Source: Anaerolineaceae bacterium (GTDB taxonomy: Bacteria > Chloroflexota > Anaerolineae > Anaerolineales > Anaerolineaceae). Taken from it: DNA of 9,184 bases. Location: positions 7,456-16,639 of the forward strand of contig JAQTMA010000079.1 of assembly GCA_028714615.1 (NCBI GenBank), in the 5' to 3' direction. How positions within the stretch are numbered: position 1 is the stretch's first letter; the number at the start of each line of letters is the position of its first letter. The translations under genes were made by a program, and so were the position numbers. Below the pieces are notes generated by a model, which was not told the DNA's origin, did no database searches, and worked only from the letters and a program-made list of their open reading frames with translations. This document shows positions 1 to 7,002 of this stretch, piece by piece.

Positions 1-1
1 C

Positions 2-41
2 TATACACTGTATATTATTCAATATAAATATACAGTGTATA
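2..41. promoter_or_regulatory. Twin palindromic operator upstream of the TetR gene
   Basis: A 15-bp arm (TATACACTGTATATT, 2-16) is repeated as its exact reverse complement at 27-41, with a 10-bp spacer. Each arm also contains its own 13-bp palindrome, TATACA-N-TGTATA, at 2-14 and 29-41, centred on bases 8 and 35. Small palindromes of this type directly ahead of a TetR-family gene are the usual autoregulatory operators. The right-hand site overlaps the -10 box, so a bound repressor should block RNA polymerase. The symmetry is seen directly; binding by the adjacent TetR protein is inferred. Confidence 0.85.
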
Positions 42-43
42 AT
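38..43 (+). promoter_or_regulatory. -10 box of the tetR-SDR unit
   Basis: A perfect TATAAT lies at 38-43, inside the right operator. Transcription would start near base 50, only about 5-8 bases before the candidate start codons at 55 and 58, so the message would be almost leaderless. No good -35 hexamer is visible: 15-20 reads TTATTC and 16-21 reads TATTCA. The promoter may therefore be intrinsically weak, or the true start may differ. Confidence 0.6.
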
Positions 44-54
44 AATAGAGGATC

Positions 55-762
55 ATGATGTCCCCTCGCCCGAAAAAGACCGATCAGCACCCCAATTTAT
101 CAGCAGCCATCAAAGAGACCGCCTGGAAGCAGATCGCCGGTTCTGGTGCGCCCTCGCTCAGCCTGCGCGCCATTGCCCGCGAGCTTGGCATCACCGCTCC
201 GGCCATCTATAACTACTTCCCCGATCGGGATGCACTGGTGACAGCTCTGATCACGGACGCGTTTACCTCCCTGGGCGCCACACTGACGCATGCCATCCAG
301 GGCGCCGCCATATCAGAACACACCCAAAAATTGACCACTCTCGGCCTCGCTTACCGCCAGTGGGCGTTGACTTACCCTCAGCGTTACCAATTGATATTCG
401 GGACGCCAATTCCGGGTTACCACGCACCCGATGATATTACCACCCCGGCGGCGGCCTGGGCGCTGGAACCCCTGATCGATACCCTCCAGGCGAGTTTAAT
501 CGCGGGCAAGTTGCGGAGAGACCAAATGGCTGAACGCACGCCTGAGCTGACCGCCATGCTGGCTGCCTGGAGCCGATTTGCAAACGATTCAGATGTAGAC
601 GTCTTGTATGCCGCTTTGGTGATTTGGAGCCGGGTGCATGGCCTGGTTTCGCTGGAGATCGGCAATCAGATGCCATCCTTTATCACCGATGCGGGCGTCG
701 TCTATTGCCGTGAGCTTGAAAATATCAATATCCAATATCTTATCGATTGTCAGGAGGAATGA
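55..762 (+). CDS. TetR/AcrR-family transcriptional repressor
   Basis: One-component DNA-binding regulator of about 235 residues, normal for the family. The N-terminal helix-turn-helix covers roughly residues 35-58, with the typical pattern 'LSLRAIARELGITAPAIYNYF' (shown in part) followed by the 'D-R-D-A-L' turn. The C-terminal ligand domain resembles the WHG-type TetR C-terminal domain, with 'YRQWALTYPQRYQLIFG' near residues 99-115 and a conserved tryptophan-rich helical part after it. Two in-frame ATGs occur at 55 and 58. The AGAGG at 47-51 is spaced better for 58, so the protein may be one residue shorter. It sits directly behind a twin palindrome and one base ahead of an SDR-family gene, which suggests autorepression and co-control of that gene. 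The inducing ligand cannot be predicted. Confidence 0.93.
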   Translation: MMSPRPKKTDQHPNLSAAIKETAWKQIAGSGAPSLSLRAIARELGITAPAIYNYFPDRDALVTALITDAFTSLGATLTHAIQGAAISEHTQKLTTLGLAYRQWALTYPQRYQLIFGTPIPGYHAPDDITTPAAAWALEPLIDTLQASLIAGKLRRDQMAERTPELTAMLAAWSRFANDSDVDVLYAALVIWSRVHGLVSLEIGNQMPSFITDAGVVYCRELENINIQYLIDCQEE

Positions 763-763
763 A

Positions 764-1729
764 ATGCCAGAAATCCACATTATCTTTGGCGCCGGGCCGC
801 TCGGCCGGTGGACAGCGAATGCACTGATCGGGATGGGGAAAACCGTACGCATGGTCAACCGCTCCGGGAAGATGGTCGATGCTCCCCTCGGCGTGGAAAT
901 CCTCGCCAGCGACGCCTACGATACAGCCAGGAATATCGAAATCACACGGGGCGCAACTACCATCTACCAGTGCGCCCAACCTCAATACCATGCATGGGCC
1001 GAGAAATTTCCAACCCTGCAGCGGACGATCCTGGCTGCGGCAATCGCCAACCGCACAAAACTAGTGGTGGGCGACAACCTGTATATGTATGGGCGTTTCA
1101 CCGGTGCCTTGACCGAGGATGCACCGATTGCGCCAAACACGAAAAAAGGACGCGTGCGGGCAGCAATGGCGCAGGAAATATTGGAGGCGCACGCGAGTGG
1201 CAAAGTCCGTGTTGCCATCGGGCGTGCGTCTGACTTCTTTGGCCCATACGACACCGCCCTGACCGGGTATGCCATCCAACCTGCCGTACAGGGCAAAACC
1301 GCCAACCTGATGGGACGCACCGACCAAACCCATTCGTTCACTTATATTGCAGATTTTGGCAGATTGCTGGCTACATTGGGCACACGTCCAGATGCTCTTG
1401 GCCAAGTCTGGTTTGCCCCCACCAACCCGCCGCTCACCCAGGCAGATTTCATCAAGCTGATCGAGGCTGAGCTGGGCAGACGTGTCAAGGTCAGGGTTGG
1501 TGGACCTTTGCTGTTGCGCTTGCTTGGATTGGTCAATCAGGATATTGCGGAGACGGTTGAGATGCTGTACGAGTGGACCGCGCCATACCGGATAGACAGC
1601 AGCAAAGCCGAGAATGCGTTTGGTATAACGCCCACCCCTCTACAAGACGCCATCCGGGATACCGTCAGATGGTGCCTCCGGCCAAACGTACCTTCAGGAA
1701 AGCTCTCGGTGATAAGTCCGCTACACTGA
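764..1729 (+). CDS. NAD(P)-binding epimerase/reductase-like protein (atypical extended SDR)
   Basis: A predicted cytoplasmic oxidoreductase of 321 residues. The N-terminal Rossmann fold shows G9-A-G11-P-L-G14 (pattern GxGxxG) after a beta strand, and the next strand ends in 'VRMVNRSGK' near residues 28-36. Later segments such as 'VVGDNLYMYG' (101-110) and 'VAIGRASDFFGP' (150-161) match the NAD-dependent epimerase/dehydratase class. The usual Tyr-x3-Lys catalytic pair is not evident: by eye, the expected position reads K128-x3-R132. This suggests an atypical SDR that may bind cofactor without standard catalysis, or use Y107/Y109. The ATG at 764 is chosen because AGGAGG lies at 752-757 with a 6-base spacer and the Rossmann strand follows at once; longer forms reading back to 638 would overlap the TetR gene. 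The gap to the TetR stop is one base, so the two are probably translationally coupled. Substrate unknown. Confidence 0.88.
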   Translation: MPEIHIIFGAGPLGRWTANALIGMGKTVRMVNRSGKMVDAPLGVEILASDAYDTARNIEITRGATTIYQCAQPQYHAWAEKFPTLQRTILAAAIANRTKLVVGDNLYMYGRFTGALTEDAPIAPNTKKGRVRAAMAQEILEAHASGKVRVAIGRASDFFGPYDTALTGYAIQPAVQGKTANLMGRTDQTHSFTYIADFGRLLATLGTRPDALGQVWFAPTNPPLTQADFIKLIEAELGRRVKVRVGGPLLLRLLGLVNQDIAETVEMLYEWTAPYRIDSSKAENAFGITPTPLQDAIRDTVRWCLRPNVPSGKLSVISPLH

Positions 1730-1748
1730 TCGACCTCGAACTCAATAA

Positions 1749-2429
1749 TTACAGGAGCAATTCCCCATCGCCTTCACCATCGAGCTCCAATAACTCCCCG
1801 GTGCTGGTGAAGATTGTCCGCTCGCAAATATTCACCACACGATCCGCGAGCCGTTCCAGGTTATGGGCAACCCACACCAGGTAATTGGATTGGTCGAGCA
1901 TGCTCGGATTGATGATCATGGCTGCCACGATCTCTTGATAGATGCAGTTATACATCTGGTCGACTTCATCATCCTCGGCTGCGATCTTTTGGGCTGCCAG
2001 ATAATCATCCTCGATGAAGGCTGCCAGGCCGCGATGCAGCATGCTGATCCCCATGTGGGTCATTTCGAGGAAATCAGTCGTAGGGATGGAAATGAAGGAG
2101 TCTTCCAGGAGTAACGACACCTTGGCGATCCCTTTGGCATAATCTCCCATCCGTTCCAAATCGGTGATAATTTCAAGGATCGCCGCGAGCGAACGCAGGT
2201 CGTGGGCCATCGGTTGTTGGGTGGCGATCTGGATCAACACTGCATTTTCCAGCGCAAACCGTTTCGCATTGATAGCCTGGTCGTTCGCACAGACCAGATG
2301 GGCTTTCTGAGCATCTCGCCAGACCAAAGAATTAACGGATTCCTGGATCGCCTCTTCCACCATACTGCCCAGTTTTAAGACTTCCCCTTTCAGTTGGCCT
2401 AACTTCCGGTCAAAAGTTTCCCTGGCCAT
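1749..2429 (-). CDS. phoU: Phosphate signalling/transport accessory protein PhoU
   Basis: A cytoplasmic all-helical protein of 226 residues, close to the usual PhoU length. It shows the two-fold repeat of the family: E92-R-M-G-D96 in the first half ('LERMGDYAKGIA') and E192-R-L-A-D196 in the second ('LERLADRVVNICERT'), the metal-binding signatures of the two three-helix bundles. PhoU proteins dampen Pho signalling through the Pst transporter and the PhoR kinase, and limit phosphate uptake. The ATG at 2429 is preceded by GGAAGGAG (2438-2445 on the plus strand) with an 8-base spacer. It is the last gene of the pst operon, 35 bases after pstB. It ends in an acidic tail (ELLELDGEGDGELLL). It converges on the SDR gene with only 19 bases between stops and no terminator visible there. 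Confidence 0.97.
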   Translation of the reverse strand: MARETFDRKLGQLKGEVLKLGSMVEEAIQESVNSLVWRDAQKAHLVCANDQAINAKRFALENAVLIQIATQQPMAHDLRSLAAILEIITDLERMGDYAKGIAKVSLLLEDSFISIPTTDFLEMTHMGISMLHRGLAAFIEDDYLAAQKIAAEDDEVDQMYNCIYQEIVAAMIINPSMLDQSNYLVWVAHNLERLADRVVNICERTIFTSTGELLELDGEGDGELLL

Positions 2430-2464
2430 GCATTACACTCCTTCCACACCGCTACGACCCAAGA

Positions 2465-3343
2465 TCACCCAAAACGCCCCGTAACGTAATCTTCGGTTTG
2501 CTTATTCTTCGGATTCGTAAAAATCTGCGCAGTTCCCCCGTATTCGACCAGCGTTCCCGCCCGATTCGTATTGATCATCATAAAGGCAGTAAAGTTCGAA
2601 ACCCGCGCAGCCTGCTGCATATTGTGCGTGACGATGACGATGGTATAAGCCAGTCGCAACTCTTGCATTAATTCCTCGATTTTCAAGGTCGCCACTGGGT
2701 CCAGCGCTGAAGCCGGCTCATCCATCAAGATCACTTCTGGTTCGACCGCCAGGGCGCGGGCGATGCATAAGCGTTGTTGCTGCCCCCCGGAAAGAGCCAT
2801 ACCCGATTGGTTTAATTTGTCTTTGACTTCATCCCAAAGAGCCGCGCGGCGCAAACACCCTTCCACGATCTGGTCCAAGATGGAGCGCTGGTTGATGCGG
2901 TACAATCGCGGCCCATAAGCGACATTCTCGTAAATGCTCATCGGGAAGGGATTTGGCCTTTGAAAGACCATCCCGATCTTACGCCGCACATCGACCACGT
3001 CAACCCCGGGAGCATAAATATCCTCGCCATCCAATTTGACCGCTCCTTCGATCCGCGTGTGCGGGGTCAAGTCATTCATGCGGTTGAGAGCCCGCAACAA
3101 GGTGGATTTGCCACACCCAGATGGGCCGATGATGGCCGTAATTTGATTGGCGACGATATCCAGGTTGATATCTTCAATTGCCTGGAACTTTCCATAATGG
3201 ACGGATAGACGCTCGAGCTGCATCCTATTCTTCCCGGCCGCTGGCTCCTCCTGTTTTTGACCAAGCTTCGCCGTATGGGGTGGTTCAAGCCTCCTTTCAG
3301 AAAGAGGGATTTGGATTTTCGGGGTTTTGAAATCATAGCTCAT
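2465..3343 (-). CDS. pstB: Phosphate ABC transporter ATP-binding protein PstB
   Basis: The ATPase that powers phosphate import through PstC/PstA. All ABC motifs are present in order: Walker A G73-PSGCGKS-T81, Q-loop Q128 in '[10 protein letters not shown]', signature L184-SGGQ, Walker B 'VILMDEP' with D208/E209, and the switch histidine H240 in 'IVTHNM'. From the ATG at 3343 the protein has 292 residues, about 40 more than a typical PstB. That start has AAAGGA upstream, within the end of pstA, and leaves a 5-base gap after pstA. An internal ATG at 3223 (M41, '[11 protein letters not shown]') would give a canonical-length protein of 252 residues, preceded by a weaker GGGAAG. The extra N-terminal segment is polar, lysine- and proline-containing, and has no recognised domain. 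Function is certain; the start is not. Confidence 0.97.
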   Translation of the reverse strand: MSYDFKTPKIQIPLSERRLEPPHTAKLGQKQEEPAAGKNRMQLERLSVHYGKFQAIEDINLDIVANQITAIIGPSGCGKSTLLRALNRMNDLTPHTRIEGAVKLDGEDIYAPGVDVVDVRRKIGMVFQRPNPFPMSIYENVAYGPRLYRINQRSILDQIVEGCLRRAALWDEVKDKLNQSGMALSGGQQQRLCIARALAVEPEVILMDEPASALDPVATLKIEELMQELRLAYTIVIVTHNMQQAARVSNFTAFMMINTNRAGTLVEYGGTAQIFTNPKNKQTEDYVTGRFG

Positions 3344-3348
3344 CGTCT

Positions 3349-4308
3349 TTATCCTTTCGCCTTCGACCGGCGGTTCACAATCCACAAGCGAGCTCCAATG
3401 TTTGCCAGTAATACGATCAACATTAAGACGAAGGCAACCGCCCAGGATTGGTTGACGCGTTCTACATCCGGTTGTTGGGTGTATTTATACAGTGTCAAAG
3501 GTAGCGAGTCGATCGGCTGAGAAACGATATTTTCCAGGATCTTCCAAATTGGCTGCCCCGATTGCAAGCCGCCCTGAACCAGGCGACCGATTTCAAAGCG
3601 GTCATTCCCAAGCGCGGTGAATAACAAGGGGGCGGTTTCACCGGAGGCGCGCGCCAAACCAAGAATGAATCCGGTAACGATTCCATTCAAGGCGGCCGGC
3701 ACAGTCACCCTCAAGGCAGTCGTCCATTCTGGTGCACCCAATGCTAAGGACCCCTCACGGAGTGTCTTCGGGGTAAGTTTGATCATTTCTTCGGTCGTTC
3801 GAATGATGGTGGGTAGCATCAGGATTGCCAGAGCAAACGCCCCGGCAATGGCTGAATAGTGACCCATCGGTTTTACGAGTAACGCGTATCCAAAAATGCC
3901 GATCACAATGGAAGGCACACCGGAGAGCACGTCCGTGCCGAAACGAAGCGCCACACCCAGGGAAGTATTCGGGTGGTAGGCTGCATAAAAGGCAGCCAGC
4001 AACCCGGGTGGAATGGCAATCACTCCTGATAAGACGATCAACAGGATTGTGCCTTCGATGGCATGCAACACGCCTCCGCCCGGGATTCCCGCCGGCTTCG
4101 GGAGCTGGGTGAACAAATCCAGGGTGATATACTGGCCGCCTTTATAAACCACATATCCGATGATCCAGAACAAAGGCACTAACGCCACAAGCATTGCAAG
4201 CCCGGTCAGAACCAGCATAAATGCATTTGTGGTCTTTCGGCGCCGGTAGCCTTTCGAAACCACGATGAACTTCGCCTGCCCAGGAGGATTTACCCCAGCG
4301 ATCGCCAT
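3349..4308 (-). CDS. pstA: Phosphate ABC transporter permease PstA
   Basis: Inner-membrane permease of 319 residues that pairs with PstC to form the phosphate channel. A hydrophobic first segment spans about residues 28-55, followed by further membrane helices around 81-111, 124-146, 152-170, 205-232 and 288-310. The EAA-type loop that docks on PstB is around residues 183-225 ('[13 protein letters not shown]... [12 protein letters not shown]'). The ATG at 4308 is chosen because it overlaps the pstC stop by one base (TAATG), a coupled arrangement, with GAGGG just upstream. An in-frame ATG at 4350 would lie deep inside pstC and adds 14 residues unlike the family. Its stop lies 5 bases before the pstB start. 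Confidence 0.96.
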   Translation of the reverse strand: MAIAGVNPPGQAKFIVVSKGYRRRKTTNAFMLVLTGLAMLVALVPLFWIIGYVVYKGGQYITLDLFTQLPKPAGIPGGGVLHAIEGTILLIVLSGVIAIPPGLLAAFYAAYHPNTSLGVALRFGTDVLSGVPSIVIGIFGYALLVKPMGHYSAIAGAFALAILMLPTIIRTTEEMIKLTPKTLREGSLALGAPEWTTALRVTVPAALNGIVTGFILGLARASGETAPLLFTALGNDRFEIGRLVQGGLQSGQPIWKILENIVSQPIDSLPLTLYKYTQQPDVERVNQSWAVAFVLMLIVLLANIGARLWIVNRRSKAKG

Positions 4309-5318
4309 TATGCCCTCGCTTCTTGTGGATTGCGCCTGGTCACATTCCAAACCAGGATGCGTGCGAATCCATTCAGGATCAACGTCATGAAAAACAAGAC
4401 CAGAGCGACCTCGACCAGCACCTCTGTATGCAAGGTTGACACAGCTTCGGCAAATTCATTGGCAATCACGGATGACATGGTATAGCCAGGCCGCAGGATC
4501 GAATAAGTGCCTTCGATGCTGTTCCCGATCACCATCGTTACCGCCATTGTCTCCCCTAATGCGCGACCTAAACCAAGGATCACCGCTCCAAGAATCCCGG
4601 AAAGGCCATATGGGATCAGAACGCGCGAGATGGTCTCCCATCGGGTGGCGCTCAACGCCAGGGATGCTTCGCGTTGAGATTGTGGGATGGCCATAAATAC
4701 ATCGCGGGATACTGCCGCTATGGTTGGAATGATCATGATGGCCAGGATGATTCCTGCCGCCAGGCGGCTGGAGCCGCTTAAAGACATCGGTCCGGCAAAT
4801 AATACTTTTAAACCAAACTCATTTCCCAGAGTTTCCGCCAGGAAGGTGCCCAAAGGGGTGATGACTGCTGGTAGAAATACAAAAATTCCCCATAACCCAT
4901 AAACCACGCTTGGGATGGCTGCCAGCAGCTCAACCAGAAAACCCAGAGGTGTCCGCAGCCAGGATGGGCATAACTCCGCGAGAAAAATCGCTATCCCGAG
5001 GCTCAAGGGAATGGCGATGATGGCCGCTTCAACCGATGTAATCAATGTCCCATAGATAAACGACCAGGCTTTGAAGGAATTACTCACCGGATTCCAGGTT
5101 GACTCTCCCAACGGAGAGAGAAAGCTCCATCCGAACAAGCTCCTGGCGCCACTTGAGTCCTCCCAGAGCAGCCACCCGATGGCCAGAATTAAGATGACAA
5201 CAAGAGCAGACATTGAGATGATCATGGCGTCCCAGATGCGGTCGCCATGCTTCAACCGTTTATCCAAACTCCGGATCCATGCGAGAGGCAACCGTTTGGG
5301 GGTTGTATGATTCTGCAA
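4308..5318 (-). CDS. pstC: Phosphate ABC transporter permease PstC, TTG start
   Basis: Inner-membrane permease of 336 residues, partner of PstA. The first membrane helix is around residues 32-52 ('MIISMSALVVILILAIGWLL'), and five more follow at about 88-115, 126-152, 186-210, 237-263 and 297-323. The EAA loop at about 214-257 ('SQREASLALSATRW', then 'GLGRALGETMA') is the contact for PstB. The start codon is TTG at 5318, supported by a strong AGAGGAG (5326-5332 on the plus strand) with a 7-base spacer; no ATG is suitably placed. A large perfect palindrome ends 2 bases upstream of that ribosome binding site. The weak start codon and the hairpin both suggest lower expression than pstS. The 3' end overlaps pstA by one base. 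Confidence 0.96.
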   Translation of the reverse strand: MQNHTTPKRLPLAWIRSLDKRLKHGDRIWDAMIISMSALVVILILAIGWLLWEDSSGARSLFGWSFLSPLGESTWNPVSNSFKAWSFIYGTLITSVEAAIIAIPLSLGIAIFLAELCPSWLRTPLGFLVELLAAIPSVVYGLWGIFVFLPAVITPLGTFLAETLGNEFGLKVLFAGPMSLSGSSRLAAGIILAIMIIPTIAAVSRDVFMAIPQSQREASLALSATRWETISRVLIPYGLSGILGAVILGLGRALGETMAVTMVIGNSIEGTYSILRPGYTMSSVIANEFAEAVSTLHTEVLVEVALVLFFMTLILNGFARILVWNVTRRNPQEARA

Positions 5319-5325
5319 GATGGGT

Positions 5326-5332
5326 CTCCTCT
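5326..5332 (-). promoter_or_regulatory. Ribosome binding site deciding the TTG start of pstC
   Basis: On the minus strand this reads AGAGGAG, a strong Shine-Dalgarno match, 7 bases before TTG at 5318-5316. No other initiation codon in the pstC frame lies at a workable distance. The site begins only two bases after the end of the 38-bp palindrome, so folding of that hairpin could affect ribosome access. Confidence 0.75.
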
Positions 5333-5334
5333 GG

Positions 5335-5372
5335 CTTCAGGAGCACAGGCCAATTGGCCTGTGCTCCTGAAG
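5335..5372 (-). other. 38-bp perfect palindrome between pstS and pstC (mRNA hairpin)
   Basis: The sequence CTTCAGGAGCACAGGCCAA (5335-5353) is followed immediately by its exact reverse complement (5354-5372). In RNA it would form a 17-bp, GC-rich stem with an AAUU loop. On the minus strand it follows the pstS stop by about 60 bases and is not followed by a T run; the next bases are the pstC ribosome binding site. It is therefore better read as an mRNA 3'-end stabiliser or partial attenuator than as a full intrinsic terminator, allowing more PstS than membrane subunits. Because the DNA is symmetric, a protein-binding role is also possible. Confidence 0.8.
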
Positions 5373-5434
5373 GTGATAAACCGTTCGCTTATGCTTGCCA
5401 GGATAGCCGACGAGTCTTCTTGTGATATTTCGGA

Positions 5435-6655
5435 TTACTTCAGGACCGCATTGCCATTGCAGGTTACCAGGGCTAGCTTGTCCAATACTAATTTCTGGAC
5501 ATCGCCGGGCAGAACCGCATAACCAAGCGCGGCAGCTTGCTTGGCAGCGCCTGCGTCGGTCAGGGACCATTTCACGTACTCCAGCAGCTTCTGGGCTTTG
5601 ACACAATCGGTCATGCTCTGGGTGTGTAGGACGAGGTAGGTGTATCCGGCAATCGGCCAGCTCTTGGCGCCGGGAGCATCCACGATGGTATTGGTCAGTT
5701 TGTCGGTGAAATTCTTCGCGAAATCATTCATCGCCGAGGCAAGTGATTCGGCGTTGGCTACAACCAGGTTGCCGGCTTTATTGACCATCGAAGCGTAGGA
5801 GATGCCATTGGAGATAGCGTATGATAGCTCGACGTAGCCGATGGAATTGGGGGTGTTCTGAACAGCGGCGGCGACGCCGGGATTGCCTTTGCCGCCTACG
5901 CCGTTGCCGGCCTTATCTACCGGCCATTCCACGGCCGAAGCGCCACCAGCCGTCCAATCGGGGCTGAAGGAAGTCAGCGACTTGGTGAACAGTTCGGTCG
6001 TACCGGAACCATCCGAACGGTGTACCACGGTGATCTTGGCATCCGGAAGCAGATCCTTCAGGTCAGGATTCAGGGCTACGATCGCCGGGTCGTTCCACTT
6101 CGTGATCTTGGCGTTATAGATACTCACCAGGGTCTGGCGGTCGAGGATCAGGGTGGGAGCGGGTTTGCCATTCAACTTGGCCGCATCGATGGCGATGCGG
6201 TAGATCGGGACTACAGCTCCAGCGACCGTCGGGTACATCTGCAGGTCCTTACCTTTGGTATATTCATCGTCGGTCACCAGGGAATCGGAACCGGCAAAAT
6301 CGACCGTTCCGTCGATGATGGCTTTCTTGCCGCCTCCCGAGCCGATACCCTGGTAGTTCACGGCCACAGAGGGGTCTACATATTGGTAGGCATACGTCCA
6401 TTGGGTATATACGGGCAGCGGGAAGGTTGCTCCTGCGCCATTGATTTGCACCGAGCCTGCCGCCAGTGAGGTAGGCCGGGGTTCGGGGGTGGCCGTGATT
6501 ACGATCACCTGAGAGGTACCAGCCACGATGCGGGTCACTTCCTGCTGTACCGGGGCTTGGGACGGAGCTGTCGTTGTGGCAGCCGGGGCACAGGCGCCGA
6601 GCGCCAGGGAAAGAACAGCAATGAGTACGAATAGAGCCAGTTGTTTTGAACGCAT
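5435..6655 (-). CDS. pstS: Phosphate-binding lipoprotein PstS
   Basis: Extracytoplasmic receptor that captures phosphate for PstCAB; 406 residues. The N terminus is a lipoprotein signal: positive 'MRSK', a hydrophobic core, and lipobox L19-G-A-C22, with C22 the lipidated cysteine. A low-complexity Ala/Thr/Pro linker runs to about residue 67 and includes 'VIVITATPEPRPT', a style I associate with Chloroflexota lipoproteins. The binding domain starts at 'INGAGATFPLPVYTQW' (71-86). Comparing by eye with E. coli PstS, the phosphate ligands appear conserved: T78/F79, S106 in 'GIGSGGG', D124 in 'FAGSD', R213, and S217-G-T219 in 'RSDGSGTT'. The ATG at 6655 follows GGAGAAG (6661-6667 on the plus strand). 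It is the first gene of the operon, preceded by a Pho-box-like array, and is separated from pstC by 116 bases holding the palindrome. Confidence 0.97.
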   Translation of the reverse strand: MRSKQLALFVLIAVLSLALGACAPAATTTAPSQAPVQQEVTRIVAGTSQVIVITATPEPRPTSLAAGSVQINGAGATFPLPVYTQWTYAYQYVDPSVAVNYQGIGSGGGKKAIIDGTVDFAGSDSLVTDDEYTKGKDLQMYPTVAGAVVPIYRIAIDAAKLNGKPAPTLILDRQTLVSIYNAKITKWNDPAIVALNPDLKDLLPDAKITVVHRSDGSGTTELFTKSLTSFSPDWTAGGASAVEWPVDKAGNGVGGKGNPGVAAAVQNTPNSIGYVELSYAISNGISYASMVNKAGNLVVANAESLASAMNDFAKNFTDKLTNTIVDAPGAKSWPIAGYTYLVLHTQSMTDCVKAQKLLEYVKWSLTDAGAAKQAAALGYAVLPGDVQKLVLDKLALVTCNGNAVLK

Positions 6656-6698
6656 TTCTTCTTCTCCAGTTCGGTTAAAAAGATTTTGATGATCGTTT

Positions 6699-6746
6699 TC
6701 TATACTAACAAAAGACTTATAACGGCCCGTATTCGTACTGTTAACG
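6699..6746 (-). promoter_or_regulatory. Putative pstS promoter with Pho-box-like repeat array
   Basis: Reading the minus strand from 6746, successive 11-base units are CGTTAACAGTA, CGAATACGGGC and CGTTATAAGTC, ending at 6714. A -10-like TATAGA at 6704-6699 follows after 9 bases, and no -35 box is visible. An 11-bp direct-repeat period placed about 10 bases before a -10 box that lacks a -35 is the architecture of PhoB/PhoP-activated promoters, and the first unit contains TTAACA, the core known from Gram-positive Pho boxes. Transcription would begin near 6692, giving a leader of about 37 bases. The repeats are imperfect (the middle unit is weakest), so this is a candidate and not a proven site. 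Confidence 0.55.
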
Positions 6747-6914
6747 TTTATTTATTTGAATGATTCAATCAGGGCGCTTCCGGTAGGGTTTTTTCATGAA
6801 TCCCTTTAGAAAGCGTGGTGCGAAAACTGATAGGCGCTTAGGAGATTAATAAACTTTTAATGTTTGGATAAGAGTTGGTAAAGGTTCGTTTGCACCCCTT
6901 TTTGTTCGGGTTCA

Positions 6915-6930
6915 TTCCATTACAATGGAA
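6915..6930 (+). promoter_or_regulatory. Dyad overlapping the putative promoter of the response regulator
   Basis: TTCCATT (6915-6921) and AATGGAA (6924-6930) form a perfect 7-bp inverted repeat with a two-base centre. A -10-like TACAAT at 6921-6926 lies within it, 77 bases ahead of the start codon at 7003. No convincing -35 element is found at the matching distance. It could be an operator over the promoter, or a small hairpin. The symmetry is seen; the function is inferred. Confidence 0.4.
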
Positions 6931-7002
6931 AGGTAGAAAAATCCTTAGGCGCTAGCAAGATCAATAGTGCGCCGCACCCCCCGATACAGGATGAGTGTCA
7001 AA

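Larger units (their letters stand above)
6656..7002. other. Divergent regulatory region between pstS and the response regulator
   Basis: This 347-base gap is AT-rich and holds the control elements for two divergent genes. Toward pstS it contains a -10 candidate at 6699-6704 and an 11-bp-periodic array at 6714-6746, with a 13-bp palindrome TTGAATGATTCAA at 6756-6768 just upstream. Toward the regulator there is a 16-bp dyad at 6915-6930 that overlaps a TACAAT. A short reading frame of 17 codons (6796-6849, preceded by TAGGG) is present but unsupported. I see no RNA gene or riboswitch that I recognise. Confidence 0.7.

Noticed and set aside
638..763. Upstream extension of the SDR reading frame into the TetR gene
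   Set aside because: It would overlap the TetR gene by over 120 bases and add residues before the Rossmann strand, whereas ATG 764 has a strong AGGAGG.
1863..2114. Plus-strand open frame inside phoU
   Set aside because: It is the complement of a clearly conserved PhoU gene, with no domain resemblance and no ribosome binding site.
6796..6849. Small open frame of 17 codons upstream of the response regulator, with TAGGG before its ATG
   Set aside because: Too short and without a recognisable product; the purine run is a weak Shine-Dalgarno and no promoter is clearly tied to it.
6884..6914. GTTCG/GTTCA repeats upstream of the regulator, resembling actinobacterial Pho-box halves
   Set aside because: The spacing (20 and 6 bases) does not match an 11-bp period, so a Pho box is not supported here.
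6831..6953. Direct repeat TAGGCGCT at 6831-6838 and 6946-6953
   Set aside because: An 8-base match is expected about once by chance in a region of this size, and the flanks do not extend it convincingly.
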